From Branchiostoma floridae (lineage: Eukaryota > Chordata > Leptocardii > Amphioxiformes > Branchiostomatidae): a stretch of 62,000 nt of DNA. The position numbers were made by a program, and so were the translations under genes. Below, piece after piece: positions 34,000 to 44,615 of the stretch (its first letter is position 1; each line of letters begins with the position of its first letter). The notes below the pieces were generated by a model, which did not search any database, was not told the origin of the DNA, and saw only the letters and a program-made list of their open reading frames with translations. The stretch covers positions 4,762,251-4,824,250 of the forward strand of contig NC_049990.1 in NCBI RefSeq assembly GCF_000003815.2, given 5' to 3'.

Positions 34000-34365
34000 T
34001 GTCATGGTAGGGCGGTGCCTTTTGATGTTCTTTGGTGAGATTGTAAAGGACAGGCTAGTGATTGTCCTTGCTGTAGGTTAGGTTTTCGAGATTTTGGTTC
34101 CCCACCTATCTTTTTATTCATCACAATACATTCTAGAGTTAGTTATGGGTACTGTGTAGTTTCAGAAGGCTGCACATTGCCCGTGTAATCATATAGGACC
34201 TGGCCACATTCAATGTACGATTTGGATTTGTCATGGTAGGGCTGTACCTTTTGATGTTTTGACGGCTCTTCAGTGTGATTGCTTTTGCTGTAGTTTAGGC
34301 TTTCGAGATTTTGGTTCCCGCGTCATGTTTGTTTTGTTCATCGCAATAAATTTCAAAGTTATATC
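34000..34365. repeat. Tandem duplication of about 230 bp
   Basis: 'gtcatggtagggc.gt.ccttttgatgtt' followed by 'ttttcgagattttggttccc' and 'catc.caata.att' occurs from about 34004 and about 34232. Confidence 0.8.
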
Positions 34366-34639
34366 ACAATGATAAATAAACTCTTAGGCATTCAATTAAT
34401 CGGATCTACTCTTTGTGAATATATGCGCATAAAACCTATATAAAGTACTTGTTTTATATTGACACTCCAGATATCTCGTCCGACTTTCAAGCCTTTTGAT
34501 ATTTCTGATAATCATTATGTGAGCAAGATTTTGATAAAAAGGTCATAGATTGCCCTTTTACGAATAAAATCCGAAACGTAAAACGTAAAGAAGACATCAT
34601 TCTTTTAAAAAAGAACACGAACACACATCTAGAACTGTT

Positions 34640-34859
34640 TGTTGCCTGAAGGTTTACTCTCCAAACTGCCGCCTGACAAATCTCCCAATGTGTCATCATC
34701 TCTCTCCTTCTCTCTCTCTGTCTGTCTCTCTCCCTCTCTCCCCTCCCTCTCATCATCCTCTTCCAAATAAACACAAACACGCAGCTTACATTGTCTGCCG
34801 CCTGAAGGTTTTTTCTCCAAACTGCCGCCTGACAATTCTCCCAATGTGTCATCATGTAT

Positions 34860-34899
<40 letters not shown>

Positions 34900-35012
34900 C
34901 CCTTCTCTCTCATCATCCTCTTCTAAAAGAACACAAACACACAGCTCACACTGTCTGCCGCATGAAGGTTTTTTTTTTCTTCCAACTGTCGCCTGACAAA
35001 TCTCCTTTCTGA
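34640..35012. repeat. Three tandem units around CT microsatellites
   Basis: 'tgaaggttt..tctccaaactgccgcctgacaa' followed by 'ctcccaatgtgtcatcat', a (CT)n run and 'catcatcctcttc.aaa' repeats near 34646, 34801 and 34960, about 150 bp apart. Confidence 0.85.
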
Positions 35013-35629
35013 CCCGCCCTTATAACATGAGAAAATCCAGGTCTAGTTTTCCCCGCTGCATGCCATCAATATGTCTCCTTGTGTATAGGGTTGACACGGA
35101 CTGACGCACGGCTTCTTTCTACGGTCAAACGTAACTGTTTATCTTACACATGTACATTCACAGTCTTTAGGCCTCACTGCGACCTAAATAGGATATGTGT
35201 AAAGTTTGATTTCACACTGGGTATATCACACAGCATGTAAAAGTGTGACTGAACGGACAACAAAACACACAAAGTGTGAAAAAATCGTTTCTTTTCTATA
35301 TAATTCGTTGAACGGTCTGTCAAATTCTAGGTCACAGAGAGCGCGCGACGAGAGCGCCGTCCTAGTGGAAAGGGGGTATCAGGCATTGTCACCAAGACGC
35401 TTCCGGATATAGCCAGCGAATACCAGTCAATCTGTCTAGCCCACTAGCACTAATACTGACGAACTGCCTTGCTTGCGTGAATTTGCCACCACAACACTTT
35501 TTGGGGCATATTTCACGTACACACAACTATAGACGCACGTAGGCCGTGATGTCTTCCGCCAGTCAAGCATGTTCTGTTATATAAAGCTACAACACAAGCA
35601 CGTATAACTGCTATGTCGATCGGATATAT

Positions 35630-35676
35630 GTGAGTGAGTGAGAGAGAGAATGAATGAGTGAGTGAGTGAGTGAGAG
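35630..35676. repeat. (GAGT)n microsatellite
   Basis: GAGTGAGTGAGAGAGAGAAT and following GAGT repeats. Confidence 0.9.
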
Positions 35677-35993
35677 AGATCCAAGCAGATGTTGGTTTAG
35701 AAAATTGATCGTGCATTTCCTTTTTTGATTGTTTGGGCTGGTAAGTCCTTCTACAGCAGCATATTCTGTCATCTTCTTTCCAAGGTCTGCAAATTTATGG
35801 AACACTCTCCTTGACAAGTGATTTCATCCCAAATACTCCCCACAAATCTTCAAAGCGAACGTTCACCGGTATCCCCTCTCCTAACATGGTCACATTTCCC
35901 ACCAACGTAGTTCAGTGCCCAGAAGTAGTCACTTGGCCTTGTAAGCTCATTAAAAGAATACATCATCATGCCAGCCTATCAAAGGGGCTGCAC

Positions 35994-36045
35994 GAGCAAC
36001 CTCCATGGAGGAGCTCTACAGAGCTGACCTCCATGGAGGTTGCTC
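35994..36045. repeat. 52-bp hairpin in the left terminus
   Basis: GAGCAACCTCCATGGAGG and its complement form perfect 18-bp arms around a 16-bp loop that itself contains AGCTC...GAGCT. Confidence 0.92.
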
Positions 36046-36199
36046 GTTCAGCCCTCCAGCTCCACCGTGCGAGCTCTATGCTATATCATGGAATTTTTAG
36101 TACGACATGGAGGAGGTTCTCTCGTAGAGGACAAACAACCGGACTGAACTAGCGCTGTACGCAAAACATGGTACACGGGCTGTGAATGTTTTTTGATTC

Positions 36200-37346
36200 A
36201 CGTCACCCAAAACCAATTGATCTTAGCGCTCTATACAGTAACAGAGGGCTGTTTGAGTAGCGCTCTACGGGTTATGTCTGTGAACACTTGGTTCACGAAA
36301 CCCAAAACAAATCGGTCTTAGGGCTCCATTCAGAGATACTGTAAACAACAAACACACGGAGCCGATAGCTGTTTGAGCAGCTCCACGGGCTATATGAATG
36401 TAAACACTTGGTTCACGTCACCATCAACAAATCGGTGTTTAGGGCTCTATACAGGGATACTGTAAACAACAAACACACTGAGCCGATAACTGATCGAGCA
36501 ACTCCACGGGCTATATGAATGTAAACACTTGGTTCACGTCACCATCAACAAATCGGTGTTTAGGGCTCTATACAGGGATACTGTAAACAACAAACACACT
36601 GAGCCGATAACTGATCGAGCAACTCCACGGGCTATATGAATGTAAACACTTGGTTCACGTCACCATCAACAAATCGGTGTTTAGGGCTCTATACAGGGAT
36701 ACTGTAAACAACAAACACACTGAGCCGATAACTGATCGAGCAACTCCACGGGCTATATGAATGTAAACACTTGGTTCACGTCACCATCAACAAATCGGTG
36801 TTTAGGGCTCCATATAGAGATACTGTAAACAACAAACACACGGAGCCGAAAGCTGTTTGAGCAGCTCCACGGGCTATATGAATGTAAACACTTGGTTCAC
36901 GTCACTATCAACAAATCGGTGTTTAGGGCTCCATACAGAGATACTGTAAACAACAAACACACGGAGCCGAAAGCTGTTTGAGCAGCTCCACGGGCTATAT
37001 GAATGTAAACACTTGGTTCACGTCACCATCAACAAATCGGTGTTTAGGGCTCCATACAGAGATACTGTAAACAACAAACACACGGAGCCGAAAGCTGTTT
37101 GAGCAGCTCCACGGGCTATATGAATGTAAACACTTGGTTCACGTCACCATCAACAAATCGGTGTTTAGGGCTCCATACAGAGATACTGTAAACAACAAAC
37201 ACACGGAGCCGATAGCTGTTTGAGCAGCTCCACGGGCTATATGAATGTAAACACTTGGTTCACGTCACCATCAACAAATCGGTGTTTAGGGCTCTATACA
37301 GAGATACTGTAAACAACAAACACACGGAGCCGAAAGCTGTTTGAGC
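36200..37346. repeat. 121-bp satellite, about nine units, cut by an assembly gap
   Basis: CTCCACGGGCTATATGAATG recurs every 121 bp (36381, 36502, 36623 and on). Two subtypes are visible: 'gagccgataactgatcgagcaa' in 36480-36780, and 'gagccgaaagctgtttgagcag' in the units that follow. Blocks of a subtype point to multi-unit duplication or gene conversion. Confidence 0.93.
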
Positions 37347-37446
37347 NNNNNNNNNNNNNNNNNNNNNNNNNNNNNNNNNNNNNNNNNNNNNNNNNNNNNN
37401 NNNNNNNNNNNNNNNNNNNNNNNNNNNNNNNNNNNNNNNNNNNNNN
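37347..37446. other. Assembly gap, 100 N
   Basis: Exactly 100 N, a conventional placeholder, inside the satellite; true array length is unknown. Confidence 0.99.
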
Positions 37447-37685
37447 CAACAAACACACCAAAAAAATCGGTCAGAGGTCTGTCCAAGTAGCCCTCTACGG
37501 GCTTTGAATGTAAACATTTGGTTCACGTCACCCAAAACAAATTGGTCAGAGGTCTGTCCAAGCAGCGCTCCACGGGCTTTGAATGTAAACATTTGATTCA
37601 AGTCACCCAAACAAATCGGTCTTAGGGCTCTATACGGTAAACGGAGGGCTGTTTGAGCTATATATGTAAACATCTGGTTCACGTG
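37447..37685. repeat. Diverged satellite units after the gap
   Basis: 'ctacgggctttgaatgtaaacatttggttcacgtcacccaaa' twice and a third diverged copy; variant of the 121-bp unit with a shorter period (about 75-80 bp). Confidence 0.8.
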
Positions 37686-38179
37686 AATTACCCAAGAAAG
37701 TGAATATTTTTTTCTTCAAGCGGATTTTTGGTCACAGAATAGTGAGTTGGGAAAAGTACTAGTAGTCGGAATTTATCGGTTCGCTCCCTTCACGTGGTGA
37801 CCCAACCTCTGCTGAGAGAATACTGATACTTGTTTGCCATTGTAAAGAATGCAGAAACTTCGCACCTTTATGCTAATTCTGTTTTGGTTTACTTCAGGCT
37901 CAGCCCTGTAACAAGTTTGTAGACATCTTTGGCAAATTATCCTCCTTTGCTGGCTAATTCCTTCCCCAGCTTATGTTACTTTTTTAATGCCACCGGAGAA
38001 ATCTGCTTGGAGATTAACATTTTTGGTTCAATACGAAAAAAACAACACATATGGCTTCATAAAGATATATTTTTACCTGTTATGAGGAGATCTCTAAAGA
38101 AGGGGTGCCTGCTTTTATAAGAATACAAATGTATAACGGCTTTCGTAAAATGTACGAATTTATAGTTATTTTATACGAT

Positions 38180-39330
38180 TCATTACCAAAAAACACACGG
38201 ATTTGAATTCAAATGAGCTTTGCGAAATGCACACTAAATTTGCGACTAGTAGAGCTCTTATGCATTCCGTAAAAACAAGGACGTTCTATAAGACATTGGT
38301 AAAAACAACCCATTAGTTGAATGAAGCGGTTTGTTGGCTCTCGCCAGGAAACCCGAAGTTCGCACCTCCGTGCAAATCCGAAATCGCCCTTACCACACCA
38401 GGACACTGACGCCGGAAGCAGCTGGCTTATCGTCGTATAACTTTCCAAGCAGATGTTGGTCGAGTAAAATTTCCACGCTGGTCCTACCGGCATATGAGAT
38501 GTTCACAATGTTGAAGACTCTACTAACCTGTACATGCTAGATTGGAGAGTGGGTCATGTAGTCTGGTAGAGCAAAAATGATATGAGGTCCTTGGGAAGAG
38601 TACTATAATGTCAAAGTACAGTTTTCGCAAACTATCTTTGACTACTAGTATTGAATCAATATTAATCTCAAAGGTTTTAATATTGAACACAAGTTTGTAA
38701 GCTCTTTACAATTCAGGCAAAGGACACCTTTTGTGATCACTACACTCCTTCGTCTGAGTTTGGTGCTTATTAAGTCTATTAACCTTAGGCCTGATCTGAT
38801 TGGCGATCAAAGAAACACACAAATCTGACTTAATTCATATGAGTTTTACGGAATCCATACGAACCTTTAGAGCTCGTATGAATTCCGCAAATATGTCCTG
38901 AATACACCCCTGTAACGACAGACATGGTACATCATGTATGCTTCACCTTCAAGAAATCATATTTCTCAAACAACCCCCTTCCCACCACACTCACAAACAC
39001 GACTGTAACAATGATTTTTCTCTTTCATGGCAAATCAAAACAACCCTTTCATTGAATGGAGCAATCGGTGAAATGTTTTTCGCTCTCGCAAGGACAGCTG
39101 GAAGTTCGCACCCCGTGCTAATCCGACGGACATCGGCTTTACCACGCCGAAAACAGCTTCCTGACTAGAGAGGCCTATAACTTTCCAAGCAGAGGTTGGT
39201 GCAGAAAAGTGTGATCCTTTACTCCAATGTCACTTTCTCCATTGGTCCTACCAGCACATGTGAAGGTCAAGATGTTCTCTACAAACCTGTACATGCTGGC
39301 TTGGTCATATAGTCCGTTAAAGTGATAAAG
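38180..39330. repeat. Duplicated block in the foldback interior
   Basis: Two related blocks, about 38180-38560 and about 38811-39330, share in order 'acacac.gattt', 'tagagctc.tatg.attccg', 'ctctcgc.agga', 'gaagttcgcacc', 'taactttccaagcaga.gttggt', 'ggtcctacc.gcatatg' and 'aacctgtacatgct'. The second copy has insertions. No continuous coding frame is conserved. Confidence 0.65.
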
Positions 39331-39689
39331 TCAAAGTACAAGCCTTAGGTTTTAATATCCAACACTAATGGTGGGTACAAGCAAGGAGGTGAGAAAACTT
39401 TCTTAGTACGAGGTTTGCAACATTGGTGGGTACTGTTATAAACCATCATTACTACATACCAATTATCAAGTACCATTATATAATCTATATCATTATTCTA
39501 TTGGAGAACTTTGCACGCTAATATGAGGTTTCTCCCATTCAAGCACGTATCCCGCTCCACTTAGAATGTACCCGCAGTCGCCTTCGGTGCACTGTCTTCG
39601 AACGGGACTGTATTTAATGGGGGGATCTTGGTTCACGATTTTAAACACTACATAAGTTCTCTTAGACCTTACATAAGTTCGAGCAAGGA

Positions 39690-39800
39690 CGTTCGAGGAA
39701 GGGGGTTTGCCGAGGAAGGGTGTTCGCTTAGGAAGGGAGTTTGCCTAGTGTTTGTGTGCATTGCGCGCGCGCGCGTGTGTGTCGGGGGGGGGGGGGGGGG
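39690..39800. repeat. Simple-sequence cluster: 17-bp triplet repeat, (CG/TG)n and 17 G
   Basis: 'ggaaggg.gttygcc' type 17-bp units occur three times, followed by 22 bp of alternating purine-pyrimidine (39762-39783) and an uninterrupted run of 17 G (39784-39800). Confidence 0.9.
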
Positions 39801-39935
39801 CGTTCTGTTGCCCACTTTGCAAAAACAACATGTGGTTGCCTTAAAGAAATTTTTTGACCTGTTGCAAACCTCGTTCCAAGGAAGTTTTACCTCATTGCCC
39901 GTATCCGACAAGGATGGGTGGATTTGTTTTGGGTG

Positions 39936-39984
39936 ACGTGAACCCAGTGTTTACATTCATATAGCCCGTGGAGCTGCTCAAACA
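39936..39984. repeat. Satellite fragment, inverted
   Basis: Reads as the complement of the 121-bp unit (GTTTACATTCATATAGCCCG) up to the second gap. Confidence 0.85.
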
Positions 39985-40084
39985 NNNNNNNNNNNNNNNN
40001 NNNNNNNNNNNNNNNNNNNNNNNNNNNNNNNNNNNNNNNNNNNNNNNNNNNNNNNNNNNNNNNNNNNNNNNNNNNNNNNNNNNN
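39985..40084. other. Assembly gap, 100 N
   Basis: Exactly 100 N between inverted satellite and the right terminal repeat. Confidence 0.99.
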
Positions 40085-40354
40085 AGGATGATACTCAGGC
40101 TAGTAGAGCGCTACTCAAACAGCCCTCTGTTACTGTATAGAGCGCTAAGACCAATTTGTTTTGGGTGACGTGAATCAAAAAACATTCACAGCCCGTGTAC
40201 CATGTTTTGCGTACAGCGCTAGTTCAGTCCGGTTGTTTGTCCTCTACGAGAGAACCTCCTCCATGTCGTACTAAAAATTCCATGAAGGTGACGAGAACCA
40301 AGTGTTTGTATTCATAGCGCATAGAGCTCGCACGGTGGAGCTGGAGGGCTGAAC

Positions 40355-40406
40355 GAGCAACCTCCATGGAGGTCAGCTCTGTAGAGCTCCTCCATGGAGG
40401 TTGCTC
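40355..40406. repeat. 52-bp hairpin in the right terminus
   Basis: Mirror image of the hairpin at 35994-36045, with the same 18-bp arms. Confidence 0.92.
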
Positions 40407-40499
40407 GTGCAGCCCCTATTGGAGACAGCCTATAGCTATCTGCGTGAGTACCTAGACCAGGTACTTGCCCCTTGTCGGTAGCCTGTTATCACAGTACGC

Positions 40500-40837
40500 C
40501 ACGTCTCTCCGCTCAAGGCCGTTATATAAGCTTCTTCCTGTAACAGTTCAGTGTCCTCTTTGGTATCTGATACATGCTGCAGTCTGACGTTCGTCACCGT
40601 TGCCATGGCAACAGACTATTTTGTGAAACCACAGGAAGTCTCGGTCTATCCTACTAAACCGTGCTCTGCGTGCGTTTTCAATTCTTTAACAGACAGTCGC
40701 TTATCTGCCTATATAAGTCGCGTTCTTTCTTGTTTTCAATTCTTTAAGACATTACAGGAAGTCCGTAACTCGTTCTGTATAGGTGAAAGGTCACCATTAC
40801 AGACATGCGCAGAATTAGCATTTTGATGCCATAGAAG
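40500..40837 (+). promoter_or_regulatory. Candidate promoter with X-box, ETS sites and TATA box
   Basis: Perfectly symmetrical X-box GTTGCCATGGCAAC at 40599-40612; two CAGGAAGTC ETS-type sites (near 40629 and 40754) and one CTTCCTGT; TATATAAG at 40710-40717; a CATGCGCAG NRF1-like half site. A near-repeat of 'ttttcaattctttaa' flanks the TATA element. The island directly precedes an ATG with a consensus splice donor. Confidence 0.5.
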
Positions 40838-40850
40838 ATGGCTTGCAAAA
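40838..40850 (+). CDS. Possible minimal first coding exon
   Basis: AGAAGATGGCTTGCAAAA|GTAAGT: the ATG has a favourable context (A at -3, G at +4) and, after four codons plus one base (MACK), a perfect donor GTAAGT follows. A short upstream ATG (ATGCCATAG) is immediately out of use. The partner exon is not identified: joining directly to 46853 gives a stop within that exon, so another exon would be needed. Speculative. Confidence 0.25.
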
Positions 40851-41144
40851 GTAAGTGTAAGAAGCCTTTTTGTTGGGAAATGTTGGCATTTTGGAGCTGG
40901 AAATTATGGTCAGGTATTCTGGCTATTTTATTTCGTGAGAAAAATAAGCTTTCTACCATGTTTGGAGTGTTTTAGACAGTCTAGAGTATGTATAGTTTGG
41001 GTGTTATCAGGGAGGTCAAAGGTCACCAGAGTTTCTTATTCTGTTTGTGGGGGCGCATTGCGCCGAACCGAATGTTTTCAAAATCGCCATATGCACTCTT
41101 TAGAAGTCAGATTTGCCTGCCAATGTGAGATTTTCACCAACTAA

Positions 41145-41520
41145 ACCTTAGGTAGGTGACTTTTGACAGCCTTTTCCCTACATCTTATGCATGCAACAGG
41201 TGCCTGCCAGCCATTGGAGGTCTGTACCCTATAGCTGTATAATTGGTGTTTTCAATTTTCTAGGACAAGACATATTCGATGACGCAAATCCTCCATCTTG
41301 CCCGTACGTAGGAACGTGTTTTGATTTTTTAAACCCATACATGCTGTAAGAGTCTGTAGTACATGAGGAAGCCTATACACTAGTGACCTTATCCCACTTA
41401 GGCTAACGTCACATTTCCAGTGTCACTTCTACAAGTATACTAGTCATTAGGCTACAACACGACCTATTTGCTCATTTTGGTAATTTTTCGTCATGTTGCC
41501 CATTTCCAAAGCAGACAGAA
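41145..41520. other. No gene seen
   Basis: If the first exon at 40838 is real, this is intron. No repeats or exon-like frames noticed. Confidence 0.3.
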
Positions 41521-41524
41521 ATCA

Positions 41525-41893
41525 AATGAATGAATGAATGAATGAATTTTTTTGCTCAACAATCGCACAGGGTACAATGTATGGCAAACAACAACAACTA
41601 ATAGCTATACAGACAATACTACTACGGGGCTACATACAGAACAACAAAATATTATCGATAATAGTACAGTCATGTATGAGTGATCTGGTCTCCCATTTGG
41701 AATACAGTATAAAGAAACTGACCTAAGTAGACGGATATATGAGATGAACATATTAGCAGCGTATGGAAGATATCGTTCTGTGTAGAGAGAAGTGTGGCTT
41801 GGTTCTGATAAATTTAAACAATGTTTCTCTCTCTTTACTGTAGGTAATCAATGAGCGCGCGAATGCCATCCATAAAATTTACTTGCTGTGGCC
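41525..41893 (-). mobile_element. (TGAA)n start, remnant elements and a Harbinger-like end
   Basis: (TGAA)n at 41525-41545 resembles the CR1/L2-like tails at 14620 and 25222. At 41866-41893 CCATCCATAAAATTTA..TGTGGCC followed by TTA matches the right end of the MITE at 15087. The matching left end is not visible. Confidence 0.4.
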
Positions 41894-41899
41894 TTAGCT

Positions 41900-42715
41900 C
41901 GGTCTCAGCGACGTATGCCCGGCAGACTTTTTAATTGGCAACAAATTCCAGGTCTTTGATGTATACCAGTATGTTCTTTGATGTAATCAATTTCTGAAGG
42001 CCACCCTTGTATCCCTTAATAACATGAAGCAGCCACTTCAGCCCATACAACTACAGTCGTCATTTGGTGTCATTCACCTCGCCTAGCAACAAGACACCAA
42101 CCATGAAAAACAAGTCATTAGCAACTGCACCTGGTGGAGTGGTACATGTAACGAGACAGTTCATTACCACTATCCCAGAATGACTGGTAAATCAGCTGTA
42201 TCTGTTTGCAATTAGTGGCAAAGTAATCTGTCAATCATAAACTAGATATTGTCTTTTATTTCAAACTGTTGCCACAATTTCCCCGAGCTTTTGCCATTTA
42301 GAAGATCCATAAAAGTCTACGTTTTTATTAAAATCACTAAATCCACTTATTTTGCAGAACATGGGACAGTTCATTAACCACTGCCTTCAAAAAAGAAGTC
42401 AAATCTCACAATAGTTAACGTCCTTATATTTGATTGGAAACTATGTTTTATACTTTGATTTACTTTGAGACTGTCCGTGTAATTAGCCCTAGGGCATGAT
42501 TTTGCAAATAAATATTTCTATATTTAACCATTGGCCAGCATGGTACTAGTTCAGTATTATCACGCATTCTCATGAGTTGTCTCGGAGTTACAAAAGAATT
42601 CATGACGGCTTCTGTAGGATGTTTAGTCACCTTTTCATGCATGCAATGTCTTTTTCGGACACAACATTTAAAGATTACCAGACGGGAAACCATCCTTACA
42701 TATCGAACGCGACAT
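41900..42715. other. No gene seen
   Basis: AT-rich, non-repetitive; frames are short. Confidence 0.35.
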
Positions 42716-42718
42716 TAT

Positions 42719-43421
42719 TGAAATATCTCACTGAACGATGAATATCTCAATGTACGAGGAATATCTCACAGAACGAAGAATATCTCACTGAACGAGGATT
42801 ATCTCACAGAACGAGGAATATCTCACTGAACGAGAAATATCTCACTAAACGAGGAATATCTCAATGAACGAGGAATATCTCAAATAACGAGGAATATCTC
42901 AATGAACGAGGAATATCTCACTAAACGAGGAATATCTCACTGAACGAGGAATATCTCACTGAACGAGGAATATCTCACTGAACGAGGAATATCTCACTGA
43001 ACGAGAAATATCTCACTGAACGAGGAATATCTCAATAAACGAGGAATATCTCAATGAACGAGGAATATCGCAATAAACGAGGAATATCCCAATGAACGAG
43101 TAAATCTCAATGAACGAGGAATATCTCACTAAACGAGGAATATCTCATTGAACGAAGAATATCTCACAGAACGAGGAATATCTCACTGAACGAGGAATAT
43201 CTCAATGAACGAGGAATGTCTCACTGAACGAGGAATATCTCAAAGAACGAGGAATATCTCAATGAACGAGGAATATCTCAATGCAATGAACGAGGAATAT
43301 CTCAATGAACGAGGAATATCTCACTGAACGAGGAATACCTCAATGAACGAGGAATATCTCAATGAACGAGGAATATCTCAATGAACGAGGAATATCTCAA
43401 TGAACGAGGAATATCTCAATG
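42719..43421. repeat. 19-bp minisatellite, more than 30 copies
   Basis: Unit AATGAACGAGGAATATCTC with frequent CTGAACGAG and CTAAACGAG variants, covering about 700 bp. Stops occur in the unit, so no long frame results. Confidence 0.95.
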
Positions 43422-43429
43422 ATGTGGCA

Positions 43430-44300
43430 CATTGGCGCCGTCTCTGCTGAGTTGGATTTGTTACCACTGACTTTATAATGGGAATATCATACACCCAAAA
43501 CGCATGGAGTATGACTAAATCGACAACAGAACACAGAGCGTAAAGAGTTATCGATGAAATTCGTTGAGTGCTCCGTCAAATCGCTCGGCCGCAGCGACGC
43601 CGCCAACGCAACGCAGCTTCAGTAAGATATGATCAAGTTTGTAGAACGCCGCATGTTCCGGTGTAGGTATAATGGGAGCAGTAGATATATGGAACCGGCT
43701 CAATGTTTCTACTTTTACAAATCTTTGAGACGATGTTGGCTTCTGGTCGGCGTTAGGAGCGAGGAAGGCGAGGGGAGAAAACGTGTGGCCCATCAAACAG
43801 CTGTGTGAAATGCAGATCTCCAAGCAGATGTTGGGAGATAAATCGTTACGTCTTCGTGGCGTCCCTTTTCTGTGACTGCTCTGAGGAGGTGCATGTCGTA
43901 GAAAAGGGTTATCCAGGAAGATGAAACGATTTATCCTCCCCAAACAACTCCTTGATGATTGATAAAATGCCTCAAAAACCCAACATGAAACACTGAACCT
44001 TAATAACCCCGTTTGGTACACAGAAACTCGGCGTGTTCTTCAGCATGCATGGCGTATCGCTCCGTGGGATCAAACAGCAGCCCCCGCTAATGAAATGACC
44101 TCTTTCTGCTTTGATCCAGCTAAACGGGACTTGGTCTGATGGAGGGGCAATCTCCCGGGGGTTTCATCAGCCGCAGGTTAAAGCAGGGATTGTCATCGAC
44201 TTAATTGAAGAGAGAATATGATGAAAACACAAGTCTGCCAGTCAGAAGATTCCAGACTGCTGCGTTTTTTGGCAAATGGACATTGTGGTGTTGAGAGAAC
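43430..44300. other. Remnant MITE core, otherwise no gene seen
   Basis: About 43500-43590 shares 'gtatgactaaatcgacaacagaacac' and 'gaaattcgttgag' with the MITE at 30175 and is probably a diverged relative. The 157-codon minus-strand frame at 43548-44021 crosses this remnant and has no domain I recognise. Confidence 0.4.
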
Positions 44301-44309
44301 TTCAAACAG

Positions 44310-44615
44310 AATAAAATGGAATATGGAATTTTAGAACAGGATAGAATAGAACATAGAATAGAACACGGAATAGAGCACAGAATAGGATAGAATAGATCAT
44401 AGAACAGAACAGGGAAAAGAACATAGAACATGATAGAATAGAACACGGAATAGAACACAGAATATGATAGAAATAGATCACAGAACAGAACACGGAATAG
44501 AACATAAAACAGAATAGAATAGAACATAGAGTAGAACACGGAATAGAACACATAACAAGATGGATAGAATATACTAGACAGAACACGGAATAGATCACAG
44601 AACAGAATACTATAG
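44310..44615. repeat. A-rich minisatellite, unit about 10 bp
   Basis: GAATAGAACA / CAGAATAGAT-type units repeat for about 300 bp. The long minus-strand frames full of F, Y, S, C and L are products of this repeat. Confidence 0.9.

Larger units (their letters stand above)
35983..40417. mobile_element. Foldback-like element with long inverted termini and subterminal satellite
   Basis: The left terminus from 35983 (AGGGGCTGCACGAGCAACC) is repeated in inverted orientation ending at 40417. The match continues inwards for about 300 bp: 'gccctccagctccaccgtgc', 'aatttttagtacgacatgg', 'gtccggttgtttgtcctctacgagag' on the right arm and complements on the left. The right arm has an extra insert of about 35 bp. 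Inside the termini both arms carry copies of a 121-bp satellite in opposite orientation. About 2.2 kb of non-satellite DNA without transposase lies between them. Two N gaps fall in the satellite. The layout resembles FB/TU-type foldback elements. No target duplication is evident, so the outer borders are tentative. Confidence 0.7.

Noticed and set aside
37260-37682. 140-codon minus-strand frame
   Set aside because: Contains 34 undetermined residues from the N gap and satellite sequence on both sides.
43548-44021. 157-codon minus-strand frame
   Set aside because: Starts in unique DNA and ends inside a degenerate MITE core; no motif or codon bias supports it.
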